Below are positions 28,195-37,058 of a DNA stretch of 64,000 nucleotides, one piece after another (position 1 is the first letter of the stretch; every line of letters begins with the position of its first letter). Under the pieces are notes generated by a model. That model made no database searches. It was given only the letters and a program-made list of their open reading frames with translations, and was not told the DNA's origin. The translations under genes and the position numbers were made by a program. Source of the DNA: an uncultured Nioella sp. (GTDB taxonomy: Bacteria; Pseudomonadota; Alphaproteobacteria; Rhodobacterales; Rhodobacteraceae); assembly GCA_947495575.1 (NCBI GenBank), contig CANLZL010000008.1, forward strand, positions 62,001-126,000, in the 5' to 3' direction.

Positions 28195-28874
28195 CGCTGT
28201 CGCAACTTGGCCAGAAGCCTTGTCCATCCCCCCGGTGAAACGATGAAGGACACAAGGAACCCAACTGTAAATCCGGTGAGATCGGCCAATAGGTTTCCAT
28301 AGTCGCGATAGATAACGGCAAAGATGATCTGGATCGCGGCCAGCATAGCAATCAGTGAAAAGGCTTGATGTTGCCCTTCGCCGGTCATGCGCGCCATCAG
28401 CCAACGCATATAGGTAAAGGCACCGATCAATCCGTATGCGCCGGGGTAACCGCCCAAGAGCGGAACTCGCGTATTCAGAAACGACACATAGACAATGCCC
28501 GCAACAATGGCGGAAATCCAAAAAACCGCAAAAAAGGCGACCTGGCCAAAGGCCTCCCCCACCATTTTTCCAAGGGCCAGCACGAAGACAACGACAAATG
28601 CCGCATGTACAAAACTGCCATGGATCAGCGGGTAGGTCACAAAACGCGCCAATTGGTCTGCCGGGTAAATACCGTTGGCCAGCATCCATTCCACCACAGA
28701 ATCCACGATGGTGTAATTTTCAATGGCCGAAATGCGCCATCCAATACCATCCTGCCCGCCGATAATGCCTTCAGCCGCCAGTTGGAACATGATCTCCAAC
28801 CCGCCAATCACGACGGCAAGGGCGACCACGGCGGGCGGCAATGCGTTGAAAACTGAATTGTTGGCAGGCTGCAT
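28191..28874 (-). CDS. Rhomboid-family membrane protein lacking the catalytic Ser and His
   Basis: This 227-residue, roughly six-helix membrane protein matches rhomboids in layout (YPLIHGSFVHAAFVVVFVLALG, then GGYPGAYGLIGAF, then NLLADLTGFTVGF). In active rhomboids the fourth helix has GxSGA and the sixth has HxxGF. Here the Ser is Pro (GYPGA, near residue 143) and the His is Asp (ADLTGF, near residue 196). It is therefore probably an inactive, iRhom-like protein that binds rather than cuts membrane proteins. ATG 28874 follows GAGG; ATG 28886, four codons earlier, is also possible. Confidence 0.82.
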   Translation of the reverse strand: MQPANNSVFNALPPAVVALAVVIGGLEIMFQLAAEGIIGGQDGIGWRISAIENYTIVDSVVEWMLANGIYPADQLARFVTYPLIHGSFVHAAFVVVFVLALGKMVGEAFGQVAFFAVFWISAIVAGIVYVSFLNTRVPLLGGYPGAYGLIGAFTYMRWLMARMTGEGQHQAFSLIAMLAAIQIIFAVIYRDYGNLLADLTGFTVGFLVSFIVSPGGWTRLLAKLRQR

Positions 28875-28992
28875 ATCAAACCTCATTCGTGCGGCCTCTG
28901 GTTGACGGGCCTTTCCCCCGTGGGTAAGCGAAGCGCGCGTGCATTTCCAGTGCCCCATCCGCGCAGGGGCAGATGCGAAGAGGCCAAAGCCG

Positions 28993-30018
28993 ATGAGCGA
29001 CACCGCTTTTACCCCCCGCGTATTTTCCGGGATCCAGCCCTCGGGCGGATTGACCCTGGGCAATTACCTTGGTGCGATTAAGCGGTTTGTCGATTGGCAG
29101 GAAGCCGGGACGCATGAAACGATTTATTGCATGGTCGACCTGCACGCGATCACCGCGAAGTTCATCGACCCCGCGACCTTGCGGCGGAACACACGTGAAC
29201 TGTGTGCCGGGTTTATTGCCAGCGGCATCGACCCTGAGAAATCCGTCCTTTTCAACCAAAGTCAGGTGCCCGAGCACACACAACTGGCCTGGATCTTCAA
29301 TTGCGTGGCCCGCATGGGCTGGATGAACCGGATGACCCAGTGGAAGGATAAATCTGGCAAGAATGCCGAGGCGGCCTCGCTTGGCCTGCTGGCCTACCCT
29401 GCCCTGATGGCGGCCGACATCCTGATTTACCACGCCACCCATGTGCCGGTGGGCGAGGATCAAAAACAGCATATCGAGCTGACCCGTGATATCGCCACAA
29501 AGTTTAATCATGACTACGGGCGTGAGTTCTTTCCAATTGCGGAACCGGTGATCGAGGGCGCGGCAACGCGGGTGATGAACCTGCAGGATGGCACCAAGAA
29601 AATGTCGAAATCGGACCCATCCGAGAAAACCCGCATCAACATGACCGATGACGCAGATGCCATCGCCAAGAAAATTCGCAAGGCCAAGACCGATCCCGAC
29701 CCCCTACCCGAAACCATCGAGGGTCTGGAGGGGCGTCCAGAGGCGCGCAATCTGGTGAATATCTGGTCCGGCTTGACCGATCAGACCCCGGCGCAGGTGG
29801 TCGAGGCCAATGCAGGAAAGCTATTTGGCTATTTCAAACAGGATCTCGCTGACATCGCGGTGGACAAACTGGGCCCCATTGCCAGTGAAATGGCACGTTT
29901 GATGGAGGATCAGTCCGAGATTGACCGCATTCTTGGCCGCGGGGCCGAGCGCGCGCGCGAAATTGCTGCACCGATTTTGGACGAAACTTACGACATTGTC
30001 GGGATGGTGCGAAGCTAA
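28993..30018 (+). CDS. trpS: Tryptophan-tRNA ligase
   Basis: This 341-residue class I aminoacyl-tRNA synthetase has the HIGH-equivalent motif [12 protein letters not shown] near residues 18-29 and KMSKSD further on ([14 protein letters not shown]). The Trp-specific pocket is represented by DLHAI and the [16 protein letters not shown] stretch. ATG 28993 is chosen because upstream in-frame codons lack family similarity. It is divergent from the rhomboid-like gene. Confidence 0.95.
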   Translation: MSDTAFTPRVFSGIQPSGGLTLGNYLGAIKRFVDWQEAGTHETIYCMVDLHAITAKFIDPATLRRNTRELCAGFIASGIDPEKSVLFNQSQVPEHTQLAWIFNCVARMGWMNRMTQWKDKSGKNAEAASLGLLAYPALMAADILIYHATHVPVGEDQKQHIELTRDIATKFNHDYGREFFPIAEPVIEGAATRVMNLQDGTKKMSKSDPSEKTRINMTDDADAIAKKIRKAKTDPDPLPETIEGLEGRPEARNLVNIWSGLTDQTPAQVVEANAGKLFGYFKQDLADIAVDKLGPIASEMARLMEDQSEIDRILGRGAERAREIAAPILDETYDIVGMVRS

Positions 30019-30073
30019 CACCCCTGCATCCACGCACCCTTTAGGTGCACGCGCGCCTAATTGCGCAGGGGTG
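30019..30073. other. Nested inverted repeats downstream of trpS
   Basis: CACCCCTGC (30019-30027) pairs with GCAGGGGTG (30065-30073), enclosing a second hairpin GCACC-CTTTA-GGTGC (30034-30048). This gives a 9-bp outer stem with an internal stem. No T-run follows on the plus strand, so it is not a standard terminator, though it may protect the trpS transcript end. Confidence 0.45.
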
Positions 30074-30108
30074 AACAGCTACTAGGTTCATGGTGAAGGA
30101 GATTTGCC

Positions 30109-30603
30109 ATGAGTTTTACCGCTGATCCCGGCATGGTCATTGGCCACGCCCATTTGAAAGTATCTGACCTTGATCGCTCAATCGCCTTTTATCGCGATGT
30201 GCTGGGCCTTGAGGTACAACAGAAGTTTGGAAATCAGGCCGCTTTTCTTTCGGCAGGGGGGTATCACCACCATTTGGGCCTGAACACATGGGAAAGTCGT
30301 GGCGGCACGCGCCCGCCGCGCGGCACCACCGGCCTTTATCACATTGCCTATCTATACCCGACACGCGCCGCACTTGGCCGAGCTGTCGCGCAGGTCATCG
30401 CATCGGGCGTTGTGCTGGAAGGTGCTGCCGACCATGGCGTCAGCGAAGCCGTCTATTTCAACGATCCGGACGGCAATGGGATTGAGCTTTATTGGGACCG
30501 GCCGAAGGCGGACTGGCCACGTGATGCAAATGGGCATCTCGCGATGGTCAATGCAGCCTTGGATATCCCGGCACTTGTAAAACTGGCCGACGCCCCCATT
30601 TGA
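30109..30603 (+). CDS. VOC family protein, extradiol-dioxygenase/glyoxalase-like
   Basis: This 164-residue protein has the VOC pattern IGHAHLKVSDLDRSIAFYRDVLGLEV at the N-terminus, a central HHHLGLNTWES and a C-terminal AVYFNDPDGNGIELYWDRP. The metal ligands (His, His, Glu) are all visible. It has one pair of beta-alpha-beta modules, so it is not a full two-domain dioxygenase. AAGGAGA precedes the ATG. The substrate is unknown. Confidence 0.85.
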   Translation: MSFTADPGMVIGHAHLKVSDLDRSIAFYRDVLGLEVQQKFGNQAAFLSAGGYHHHLGLNTWESRGGTRPPRGTTGLYHIAYLYPTRAALGRAVAQVIASGVVLEGAADHGVSEAVYFNDPDGNGIELYWDRPKADWPRDANGHLAMVNAALDIPALVKLADAPI

Positions 30604-30698
30604 TTAACTCCGTGTTAGCACTTGTGGCGGATAGTTCCGCCACCGCAGCCTTTGGGAAAGGCGCACGGTCCCAAACATTTGAGAAGAGGAGGATTGGC

Positions 30699-30818
30699 AT
30701 GAACAATAGCCAGAAGACGCCTATTGCGTCCCCTAAACGACCAAATGAAGAGATCAAGTCCCCGGTCAAAGCAACGACAATGGACTACCAGTTGGGTTTT
30801 GCTTCCGGATCAATCTGA
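30699..30818 (+). CDS. Candidate 39-residue small protein
   Basis: An ATG with a strong GAGGAGG site 6 nt upstream opens a 39-codon frame (MNNSQKTPIASPKRPNEEIK, then SPVKATTMDYQLGFASGSI). The product is polar and basic with no membrane segment or signal peptide. I recognise no family. The good ribosome-binding site in an otherwise empty gap between the VOC gene and the stress protein is the only support. There is no detectable partner. Confidence 0.45.
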   Translation: MNNSQKTPIASPKRPNEEIKSPVKATTMDYQLGFASGSI

Positions 30819-30947
30819 TTGAGGTAACCTGTTGATCTAACTGGAAACCTCAAACCCGGTTGCGGCGGGATGGCGCGATCAGAAAGGTTTTGTTGCGTCA
30901 CCCCGCCCCCTCGGTCATGATGATGGCCGGACAACTAGGGACTGAAC

Positions 30948-31412
30948 ATGCGTAAATTTCTGGTCGTACTTGACGACTCTCGCGAATGCCTGAACGCCAT
31001 GCGCTTCGCCGCGATGCGGGCCTCAGCCACAGGTGGCGGGGTCGAAATCCTGTCGGTCATTCCGCCCGAGGAGTTTAACCACTGGATCGGGGTCGCGGAT
31101 ATCATGCGGGCCGAAGCCCGCGAGCGGATCGAGGTACATTATGAGGTTTACGCCAAGTGGATGCGTGACAAGCAGGGGATCGAACCGGAGCTTGTGATCC
31201 GCGAAGGTGAAACGGTCACCGAAATCCTTGCGCAGATTGAGGAAGACTCCGAGATTGGTATTCTGGTTCTGGGGGCGGGCTCTGACAAAGGTGGCCCGGG
31301 TCCGATTATCTCAGCCCTGTCGAAATCTGCGGGCACTTTACCGATCCCAATCACGATCGTTCCAGGCGAGTTGCCGAAAGAGCGTTTGGAAGCGCTTTCC
31401 AAACCCGCTTAG
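30948..31412 (+). CDS. Universal stress protein (UspA family)
   Basis: This 154-residue protein has the Usp Rossmann-like fold: KFLVVLDDSRECLNAMRFA at the N-terminus and ILVLGAGSDKGGPGPIISALSKSAGTLPIPITIVPG at the C-terminus. The ATP-binding G-2x-G-9x-G(S/T) motif is only partly kept. It is a single-domain cytoplasmic protein. A likely iron-responsive operator overlaps its stop codon, so it is probably not in the nfu operon. Confidence 0.88.
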   Translation: MRKFLVVLDDSRECLNAMRFAAMRASATGGGVEILSVIPPEEFNHWIGVADIMRAEARERIEVHYEVYAKWMRDKQGIEPELVIREGETVTEILAQIEEDSEIGILVLGAGSDKGGPGPIISALSKSAGTLPIPITIVPGELPKERLEALSKPA

Positions 31413-31455
31413 AATCGTTCTAAATCTTGACATTTCCAGCACGTGCGCGCATATC
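31409..31455 (+). promoter_or_regulatory. Probable Irr (ICE) box and sigma-70 promoter of nfu
   Basis: TTAGAATCGTTCTAA at 31409-31423 is a perfect inverted repeat (6-bp arms, 3-nt centre) matching the iron-control element TTTAGAA-N3-TTCTAAA bound by Irr in alphaproteobacteria. A TTGACA -35 box lies at 31427-31432 and a weak -10 (CATATC) at 31450-31455 with 17-nt spacing. The box just touches the -35, so Irr would regulate the Fe-S gene downstream. Confidence 0.65.
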
Positions 31456-31483
31456 GAGTGGGTGCTGCGAAGGAGCCTGCCCA

Positions 31484-32047
31484 ATGTTTATTCAGACCGA
31501 ATCCACGCCGAACCCGGCGACCCTGAAATTCCTGCCCGGACAGCAGGTTCTTGGGGCTGGTACGGCTGATTTCCCGTCCGCCGATACCGCCGGCACCTCG
31601 CCGCTGGCATCCCGTATTTTTGGTGTCTCTGGCGTGACCGGCGTTTTTCTGGGCACCGACTTTGTGACAGTGACAAAAAACGACCAAACCGAATGGGATC
31701 ATGTAAAGCCTGCCATCCTTGGCGCGATCATGGAACATTTCCAATCCGGCGCGCCCGCTGTTGAGGGTGAAGGCGGCGCAGGTGGTCACGCTGATCACGA
31801 TGGTGGCGAAGATGCCGAAATCGTAGGCCAGATCAAGGAACTGCTGGATACACGCGTGCGTCCGGCCGTCGCTCAAGATGGTGGCGACATCACCTTTCAC
31901 GGGTTTGATCGCGGCATCGTCTACCTGCATATGCAAGGCGCATGCGCCGGTTGTCCGTCATCGACTGTGACGTTGAAAATGGGAATCGAAAACCTGCTGC
32001 GCCACTACATCCCTGAAGTTATCGAAGTGCGCCCTGTCGGTGTCTGA
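31484..32047 (+). CDS. nfu: NifU/Nfu-type iron-sulfur cluster carrier
   Basis: This 187-residue protein has an N-terminal Nfu_N domain (MFIQTESTPNPATLKFLPGQ), a His/Gly-rich linker and a C-terminal NifU-like domain with the cluster-binding pair in HMQGACAGCPSSTVTLK (CxxC). It accepts Fe-S clusters and delivers them to target proteins such as succinate dehydrogenase and aconitase. GAAGGAG precedes the ATG at 31484. It leads nfu-tsaB-rimI, with tsaB overlapping its end by 8 nt. Confidence 0.93.
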   Translation: MFIQTESTPNPATLKFLPGQQVLGAGTADFPSADTAGTSPLASRIFGVSGVTGVFLGTDFVTVTKNDQTEWDHVKPAILGAIMEHFQSGAPAVEGEGGAGGHADHDGGEDAEIVGQIKELLDTRVRPAVAQDGGDITFHGFDRGIVYLHMQGACAGCPSSTVTLKMGIENLLRHYIPEVIEVRPVGV

Positions 32048-32690
32048 CCCAATCATACTCGGATTTGATACGTCGGCCTCGCATTGCGGGGCCGCATTGC
32101 TATCTGGCGACACCTGCCTTGCTGCCGCATATGAAAATATGACTCGCGGTCAAGCGGAACGCCTGATGCCTATGATTGATGAGGTTTTGTCCGAGGCCGG
32201 CGTTGATGTGGCAGACCTTGCAGCCATTGGGGTTGGTGTGGGCCCCGGAAACTTTACCGGCATTCGCATTTCCGTCTCCGCAGCACGTGGCTTGTCCCTT
32301 GCGCTTGGAATTCCAGCCATCGGCGTCTCGCTGCTTGAGGCCCTGCGGTATGGCCATGATGGACCGAGCCTTAGCGCAATCGATGCGCGACGAAGCAATC
32401 TTTACCTCCAAAGCTTTGGAACCGGGCGGGATCGCGGGCCTGAAATGGTCTCGTTTGAAGACATCTCGCATTGGGCCGAACCCGGGTTGAGTGTGATCGG
32501 AAACCGATGCCATGAGATTGCTGATACCTTCAATATGACAGCGCGACCGGCGGCTTTTGCTCCGGCCTCGGCCATCGCCCGCATTGCAAGCGCACGATGG
32601 CAATCGCCTGCGCCACGACCGGCCCCACTTTATGTTCGGGCTGCAGATGCGGCACCGTCAAAGGACTCTGGGCCTAAGATTCTGACATGA
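32040..32690 (+). CDS. tsaB: tRNA threonylcarbamoyladenosine biosynthesis protein TsaB
   Basis: This 216-residue ASKHA-fold protein begins LGFDTSASHCGAALL and has GVGVGPGNFTGIRISVSAARGL, the TsaB phosphate-binding-like stretch. It partners TsaD and TsaE to make the t6A37 modification in tRNAs that read ANN codons. The start is GTG 32040, inside the nfu gene; the stop overlaps rimI by 4 nt. Its C-terminus is shorter than E. coli TsaB, which is common in this group. Confidence 0.92.
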   Translation: MSDPIILGFDTSASHCGAALLSGDTCLAAAYENMTRGQAERLMPMIDEVLSEAGVDVADLAAIGVGVGPGNFTGIRISVSAARGLSLALGIPAIGVSLLEALRYGHDGPSLSAIDARRSNLYLQSFGTGRDRGPEMVSFEDISHWAEPGLSVIGNRCHEIADTFNMTARPAAFAPASAIARIASARWQSPAPRPAPLYVRAADAAPSKDSGPKILT

Positions 32691-33130
32691 CCCCTAATGA
32701 GCTGGCGGAGATTCACAAAGCTTGCTTTACCACGCCACGCCCATGGAGCGCTCAGGAATTTGCCGCGTTGACGGCAGACACCAATACGGACCTTCTGTCC
32801 GCAGAGGGTGGCTTTGCCCTAATCCGTAGCGTTGCGGGCGAAACCGAGTTGTTGACTATTGCCGTGATACCAGGGTTCAGGCGGCGCGGAATCGCGGCGC
32901 ACTTGATCCGGCTGCTGTGCGACATGGCGAAGTCACGTGGGTCAGAGCAGGTTTTTCTGGAAGTTTCCGCCGAGAACAAGCCGGCTATTGCCCTCTACGA
33001 AAAGGCCGGTTTTTTGAGAACCGGCTTGCGCCCAAAATACTACAAATCCCCAGAGGGAACCCGCATCGACGCGGTTGTTATGGCGCTGGACCTAACGGAA
33101 ACCTTTATCAATTGGTCAGAATCCAGTTGA
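32687..33130 (+). CDS. rimI: Ribosomal protein S18 N-alpha-acetyltransferase
   Basis: This 147-residue GNAT acetyltransferase has the acetyl-CoA loop IAVIPGFRRRGIAAHLIRLL and the LEVSAENKPAIALYEKAGF motif typical of RimI. Neighbours tsaB-rimI are a conserved pair. The ATG overlaps the tsaB stop by 4 nt. E. coli RimI acetylates the N-terminal Ala of ribosomal protein S18; specificity here is inferred. Confidence 0.88.
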   Translation: MTPNELAEIHKACFTTPRPWSAQEFAALTADTNTDLLSAEGGFALIRSVAGETELLTIAVIPGFRRRGIAAHLIRLLCDMAKSRGSEQVFLEVSAENKPAIALYEKAGFLRTGLRPKYYKSPEGTRIDAVVMALDLTETFINWSESS

Positions 33131-33242
33131 CCCTGCGCCCGGGCTTTGTCCTTATTCTTCTTGGGGATCACACGATCTTTTTTAACAAGGGGCGCGACAC
33201 GTTACGAATGCCCCGAAAATTATCCAACCTGGGAGAGACGAA

Positions 33243-34232
33243 ATGACTCTTTTCAAGACCTTTCTTGGCACTGCTGCAGCCCTTGCTGTAACCGCTGGCG
33301 CAGCGCTTGCCGACCCTGCCATCATCTTTGACCTTGGCGGCAAGTTTGACCGCTCGTTCAACGAGGCGGCCTTTAACGGGGCTGAGCTTTGGGCCGAGGA
33401 AACTGGCGGCAGTTATCGTGAAATTGAACTGCAATCCGACGCGCAGCGTGAACAAGCGATGCGCCGATTGGCCGAAGCTGGTTCCAACCCAATCGTCATG
33501 GCGGGCTTTAGCCAGGCATCTGCCCTGTCGGTTGTTGCACCTGACTATCCCGACACAACTTTCGTTATCATCGATGGTGTGGTGGACGAACCCAACGTAC
33601 GCTCGGTTATCTTCCAGGAGCACGAAGGCTCTTACCTTGTCGGTATGCTTGCTGCGATGGCCTCTGAATCCGGCACTGTCGGTTTTGTAGGTGGCATGGA
33701 TATCCCACTGATCAGTCGCTTTGGTTGTGGGTACGCTCAAGGTGTGCGTGCGGTTAATCCCGATGCAACCATCATCCAGAACATGACCGGCACAACCCCG
33801 GCTGCCTGGAATGACCCGGTTCGCGGTGGCGAGCTGACGCGGACTCAGATCAGCCAAGGCGCTGATGTTGTCTTTGCTGCCGCTGGCGGCACAGGCCTTG
33901 GTGTTCTGCAAACCGCGGAAGATGAAGGCATCTTTTCGATCGGCGTCGACTCGAACCAGAACTATTTGCACCCCGGCTCGGTTTTGACCTCGATGGTCAA
34001 ACGTGTGGATGTCGCCGTGCATGAGGCCTTCACCGCCGGTGCCGATGTTGAAACCGGACTGTTCGTGATGGGGCTTGCAGAAGAGGGCGTTGGTTTTGCG
34101 TTGGATGATAACAACGCGGAACTGGTAACCGAAGACATGATCGCAGCCGTCAACGATGCGCGCGCCGCAATCATTGCCGGCGAAATCTCGGTCCATAACT
34201 ACACCGAAGATGGCATGTGCCCGGTCGAATAA
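33243..34232 (+). CDS. BMP/PnrA family substrate-binding protein (nucleoside ABC transporter)
   Basis: This 329-residue periplasmic protein has a signal peptide (about residues 1-23, ending GAALA). It shows the BMP fold: PAIIFDLGGKFDRSFNEAAFNGAELW, FVIIDGVVDEPNVRSVIFQEHEGSYLVG and SIGVDSNQNYLHPGSVLTSMVKRVDVAV. Relatives bind purine nucleosides for the transporter whose ATPase and two permeases follow. A hairpin terminator after its stop probably gives extra binding protein relative to the membrane parts. Confidence 0.9.
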   Translation: MTLFKTFLGTAAALAVTAGAALADPAIIFDLGGKFDRSFNEAAFNGAELWAEETGGSYREIELQSDAQREQAMRRLAEAGSNPIVMAGFSQASALSVVAPDYPDTTFVIIDGVVDEPNVRSVIFQEHEGSYLVGMLAAMASESGTVGFVGGMDIPLISRFGCGYAQGVRAVNPDATIIQNMTGTTPAAWNDPVRGGELTRTQISQGADVVFAAAGGTGLGVLQTAEDEGIFSIGVDSNQNYLHPGSVLTSMVKRVDVAVHEAFTAGADVETGLFVMGLAEEGVGFALDDNNAELVTEDMIAAVNDARAAIIAGEISVHNYTEDGMCPVE

Positions 34233-34255
34233 TCCGGCACAGAACTGAAATTCTG

Positions 34256-34288
34256 AGGGCTGCCCCTAACCGGGTGGCCCTTTTCCTT
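34256..34288 (+). terminator. Intra-operon hairpin between binding protein and ATPase genes
   Basis: AGGGC-TG-CCC / GGG-TG-GCCCT forms a two-part stem (34256-34281) with a CTAACC loop, followed by a short T-rich stretch. Such partial terminators behind binding-protein genes limit, but do not stop, transcription into the transporter genes. Confidence 0.65.
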
Positions 34289-34409
34289 TCGTAAGTAGGT
34301 CAAACTTTGTGTCCTGCCTGCCTGTACAGGTCATGGGTCGCAGAGTAGTCTTTTCGAATCCGCCTTTCAGGGGGGCGGCCCATACTGGTAACGCGGGACA
34401 AAGAACCTC

Positions 34410-35966
34410 ATGACCCAGACCACATCTGCGGATGCACCTTATGCGATCGAACTCAAGGGCATCTCAAAGGCCTTCGGCCCAGTTCAGGCCAACAAGGACA
34501 TTTCTATCACTGTCCGAAAAGGGACAATCCACGGCATCGTGGGCGAAAACGGTGCGGGCAAATCCACGCTGATGTCCATCCTCTATGGCTTTTATAAAGC
34601 TGACGCCGGCGAAGTGCATATCAATGGCAAATTGACGCCGATTCCCGATAGCCAGGCCGCCATTCGGGCAGGCATCGGCATGGTCCACCAGCATTTCAAG
34701 CTGGTCGAAAACTTCACCGTGGTAGAAAACGTCATTCTGGGTGCAGAGGATGGAGAGTTGTTGCAGCCTTCAATCTCAAAAGCGCGCAAACTGCTGACCG
34801 AACTGGCGGAAGAATACGAGCTGCATGTTGATCCCGACGCAGTGGTCGAAGAGCTTTCCGTGGGTCACCAGCAGCGGGTTGAAATCCTGAAGCAGCTCTA
34901 CCGCCATGCCGACATCCTGATTTTGGATGAGCCGACAGGCGTTTTGACCCCATCCGAAGCCGATCACCTGTTCCGCATCCTCAATGGACTGAAGGAACAG
35001 GGGAAAACCATCATCCTGATTACCCATAAGCTGCGCGAAATCATGGATGTGACGGACACGGTCAGCGTGATGCGGCGGGGTGAGATGACGGCGACAGTTA
35101 AAACGTCGGAGACCAGTCCAGAACATTTGGCTGAGTTGATGGTGGGTCGCAAAGTCCTTTTGCAAGTCGAAAAAGTGCCTGCCACCCCCGGCGACGTTGT
35201 CGTGGACGTTCGCAATTTACAGGTTCATGACGACCAAAAGGTCGAGCGCGTCAAAGGCGTTTCTTTCCAAATTCGCAAGGGCGAGATTTTGGGCATCGCC
35301 GGCGTCGCTGGAAACGGTCAATCCGAATTACTTGAAGTCCTGGGCGGAATGATCCCGGCCACCAGCGGCGAAATCGCTTTGAACGGTGTGGCCCTCGATC
35401 TGACGGGCAAGGAATCCGACGGGCAAAGCCGCCGCGCACATGGCATCGCCCATGTGCCAGAGGATCGCCAAAAAGAAGGATTGATCATGAACTTTGCTGC
35501 GTGGGAAAATGTGGCCTTCGGTTACCACCACGATCCGGCTTACCAGAAAAACAGCCTGTTTATGAACAACAGCGCATTGAAATCCGACATGGCCGAAAAG
35601 ATGGAGCGTTTTGATGTGCGCCCGCCTGATCCGTTCCTTGCTGCCAAAAATTTCTCGGGTGGCAACCAGCAAAAAATTGTGGTTGCGCGTGAGATCGAGC
35701 GCAATCCCGACCTTTTGCTAATTGGCCAGCCGACACGCGGTGTTGATATCGGAGCAATTGAGTTTATCCACCAACAGATCATTGCGTTGCGCGACGAGGG
35801 GAAAGCCATCTTGCTGGTTTCGGTAGAGCTGGATGAAATCATGTCATTGTCAGACCGCATCGCAGTGATGTTCGACGGGCAGATCATGGGCGAAAAACTC
35901 CCCGTTGAGACCAATGAAGGCGAACTTGGCCTCTTGATGGCCGGCGTAACCAAGGGGGCCGCGTAA
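34410..35966 (+). CDS. ABC transporter ATP-binding protein, nucleoside type, two ATPase domains
   Basis: This 518-residue protein has two ABC domains. The first has Walker A GENGAGKST near residue 50, signature LSVGHQQRVEILKQLYR and Walker B LILDEPTGVL. The second has GVAGNGQSE and signature FSGGNQQKIVVARE. The layout matches the sugar/nucleoside (RbsA/YufO-like) group. It energises the two permeases encoded next, and its stop abuts the following ATG. Confidence 0.92.
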   Translation: MTQTTSADAPYAIELKGISKAFGPVQANKDISITVRKGTIHGIVGENGAGKSTLMSILYGFYKADAGEVHINGKLTPIPDSQAAIRAGIGMVHQHFKLVENFTVVENVILGAEDGELLQPSISKARKLLTELAEEYELHVDPDAVVEELSVGHQQRVEILKQLYRHADILILDEPTGVLTPSEADHLFRILNGLKEQGKTIILITHKLREIMDVTDTVSVMRRGEMTATVKTSETSPEHLAELMVGRKVLLQVEKVPATPGDVVVDVRNLQVHDDQKVERVKGVSFQIRKGEILGIAGVAGNGQSELLEVLGGMIPATSGEIALNGVALDLTGKESDGQSRRAHGIAHVPEDRQKEGLIMNFAAWENVAFGYHHDPAYQKNSLFMNNSALKSDMAEKMERFDVRPPDPFLAAKNFSGGNQQKIVVAREIERNPDLLLIGQPTRGVDIGAIEFIHQQIIALRDEGKAILLVSVELDEIMSLSDRIAVMFDGQIMGEKLPVETNEGELGLLMAGVTKGAA

Positions 35967-37055
35967 ATGGATAAGATGCCAAAATGGGCCGATGTGGCCC
36001 TGATCCCCTTTATCAATTTGTTGCTCGCGTTAATCGTTTCCGGGCTTGTCGTTCTTTACATCGGGGAAAGCCCGGTGGAGGCAATGACGATTATGGTGCG
36101 CGGCGCTGTCGGCTCGGCCTATGGCTGGGGCTATACGCTCTATTACGCCACAAACTTCATCTTTACAGGACTGGCAGTGGCCGTCGCATTTCACGCCCGA
36201 ATGTTCAATATCGGGGGCGAAGGTCAAGCCGCCCTTGGCGGACTAGGTGTGGCAGTTGTCTGCCTTTCGGTCGGATGGCCGCATTGGTCCATGGCCCTGA
36301 TTGCTGCCGTCCTCGGCTCGGCTGCCTTTGGCGCGGCATGGGCTGCCGTCCCCGCCTATCTTCAGGCCAAGCGCGGCAGTCATATCGTAATCACCACCAT
36401 CATGTTTAACTTCATCGCCTCAGCGTTGCTGGTTTACCTGTTGGTTAATGTGTTTCGCGTTCCGGGATCAATGGCACCGGAAACGGCCCGGTTCGCAGAG
36501 GGTGCGCATTTGCCAAACGCCCATGCAATCGCACCATGGCTCGGCTTTCCGCGATCAACTCCGCTCAACGTCTCATTTCTTGTCGCCCTCGTGGCCTGCC
36601 TTTTTGTGTGGCTGCTGATCTGGCGTACGCGGCTTGGCTATGAGATCCGCGCTTTTGGTGAATCTGAAACGGCCGCTGTTTACGCAGGCATCAATCCGGT
36701 TCGGATTATCATGATTTCGATGCTCATATCCGGAGGATTGGCCGGCATGATGGCCATAAACTCGGTGATGGGCGAGGCGGAGCGTCTGGTTCTCGACCCG
36801 GTACAGGGCGCAGGCTTTGTTGGCATCGCAGTGGCCCTTATGGGCCGGTCGCATCCAATTGGAGTGCTGTTGGCTGCCGTTCTCTTCGGTATGCTGTATC
36901 AAGGCGGCGCAGAGCTTGCGTTCGACATGCCCGGCGTCAGCCGGGAAATGCTTTTGGTCATCCAAGCCCTTGTCATTCTGTTCACCGGCGCGCTCGACAA
37001 CATGGTGCGATCTCCGGTTCAACGCATGTTCCTTGCCATGCGGAAGGAGGGTTAA
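35967..37055 (+). CDS. ABC transporter permease (nucleoside type, first subunit)
   Basis: This 362-residue inner-membrane protein has about 10 hydrophobic helices. NIGGEGQAALGG (near residues 80-91), the YETR-like ALRTRLGYEIRAFGESETAAVYAGI and SGGLAGMMA motifs are typical of the BPD_transp_2 / YufP group. It pairs with the next gene as a heterodimer. The ATG follows the ATPase stop directly, so translation is probably coupled. Confidence 0.9.
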   Translation: MDKMPKWADVALIPFINLLLALIVSGLVVLYIGESPVEAMTIMVRGAVGSAYGWGYTLYYATNFIFTGLAVAVAFHARMFNIGGEGQAALGGLGVAVVCLSVGWPHWSMALIAAVLGSAAFGAAWAAVPAYLQAKRGSHIVITTIMFNFIASALLVYLLVNVFRVPGSMAPETARFAEGAHLPNAHAIAPWLGFPRSTPLNVSFLVALVACLFVWLLIWRTRLGYEIRAFGESETAAVYAGINPVRIIMISMLISGGLAGMMAINSVMGEAERLVLDPVQGAGFVGIAVALMGRSHPIGVLLAAVLFGMLYQGGAELAFDMPGVSREMLLVIQALVILFTGALDNMVRSPVQRMFLAMRKEG

Positions 37056-37058
37056 GCC

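Noticed and set aside
30019-30073. Terminator for trpS
   Set aside because: The stem is good but no T-run follows on the plus strand.
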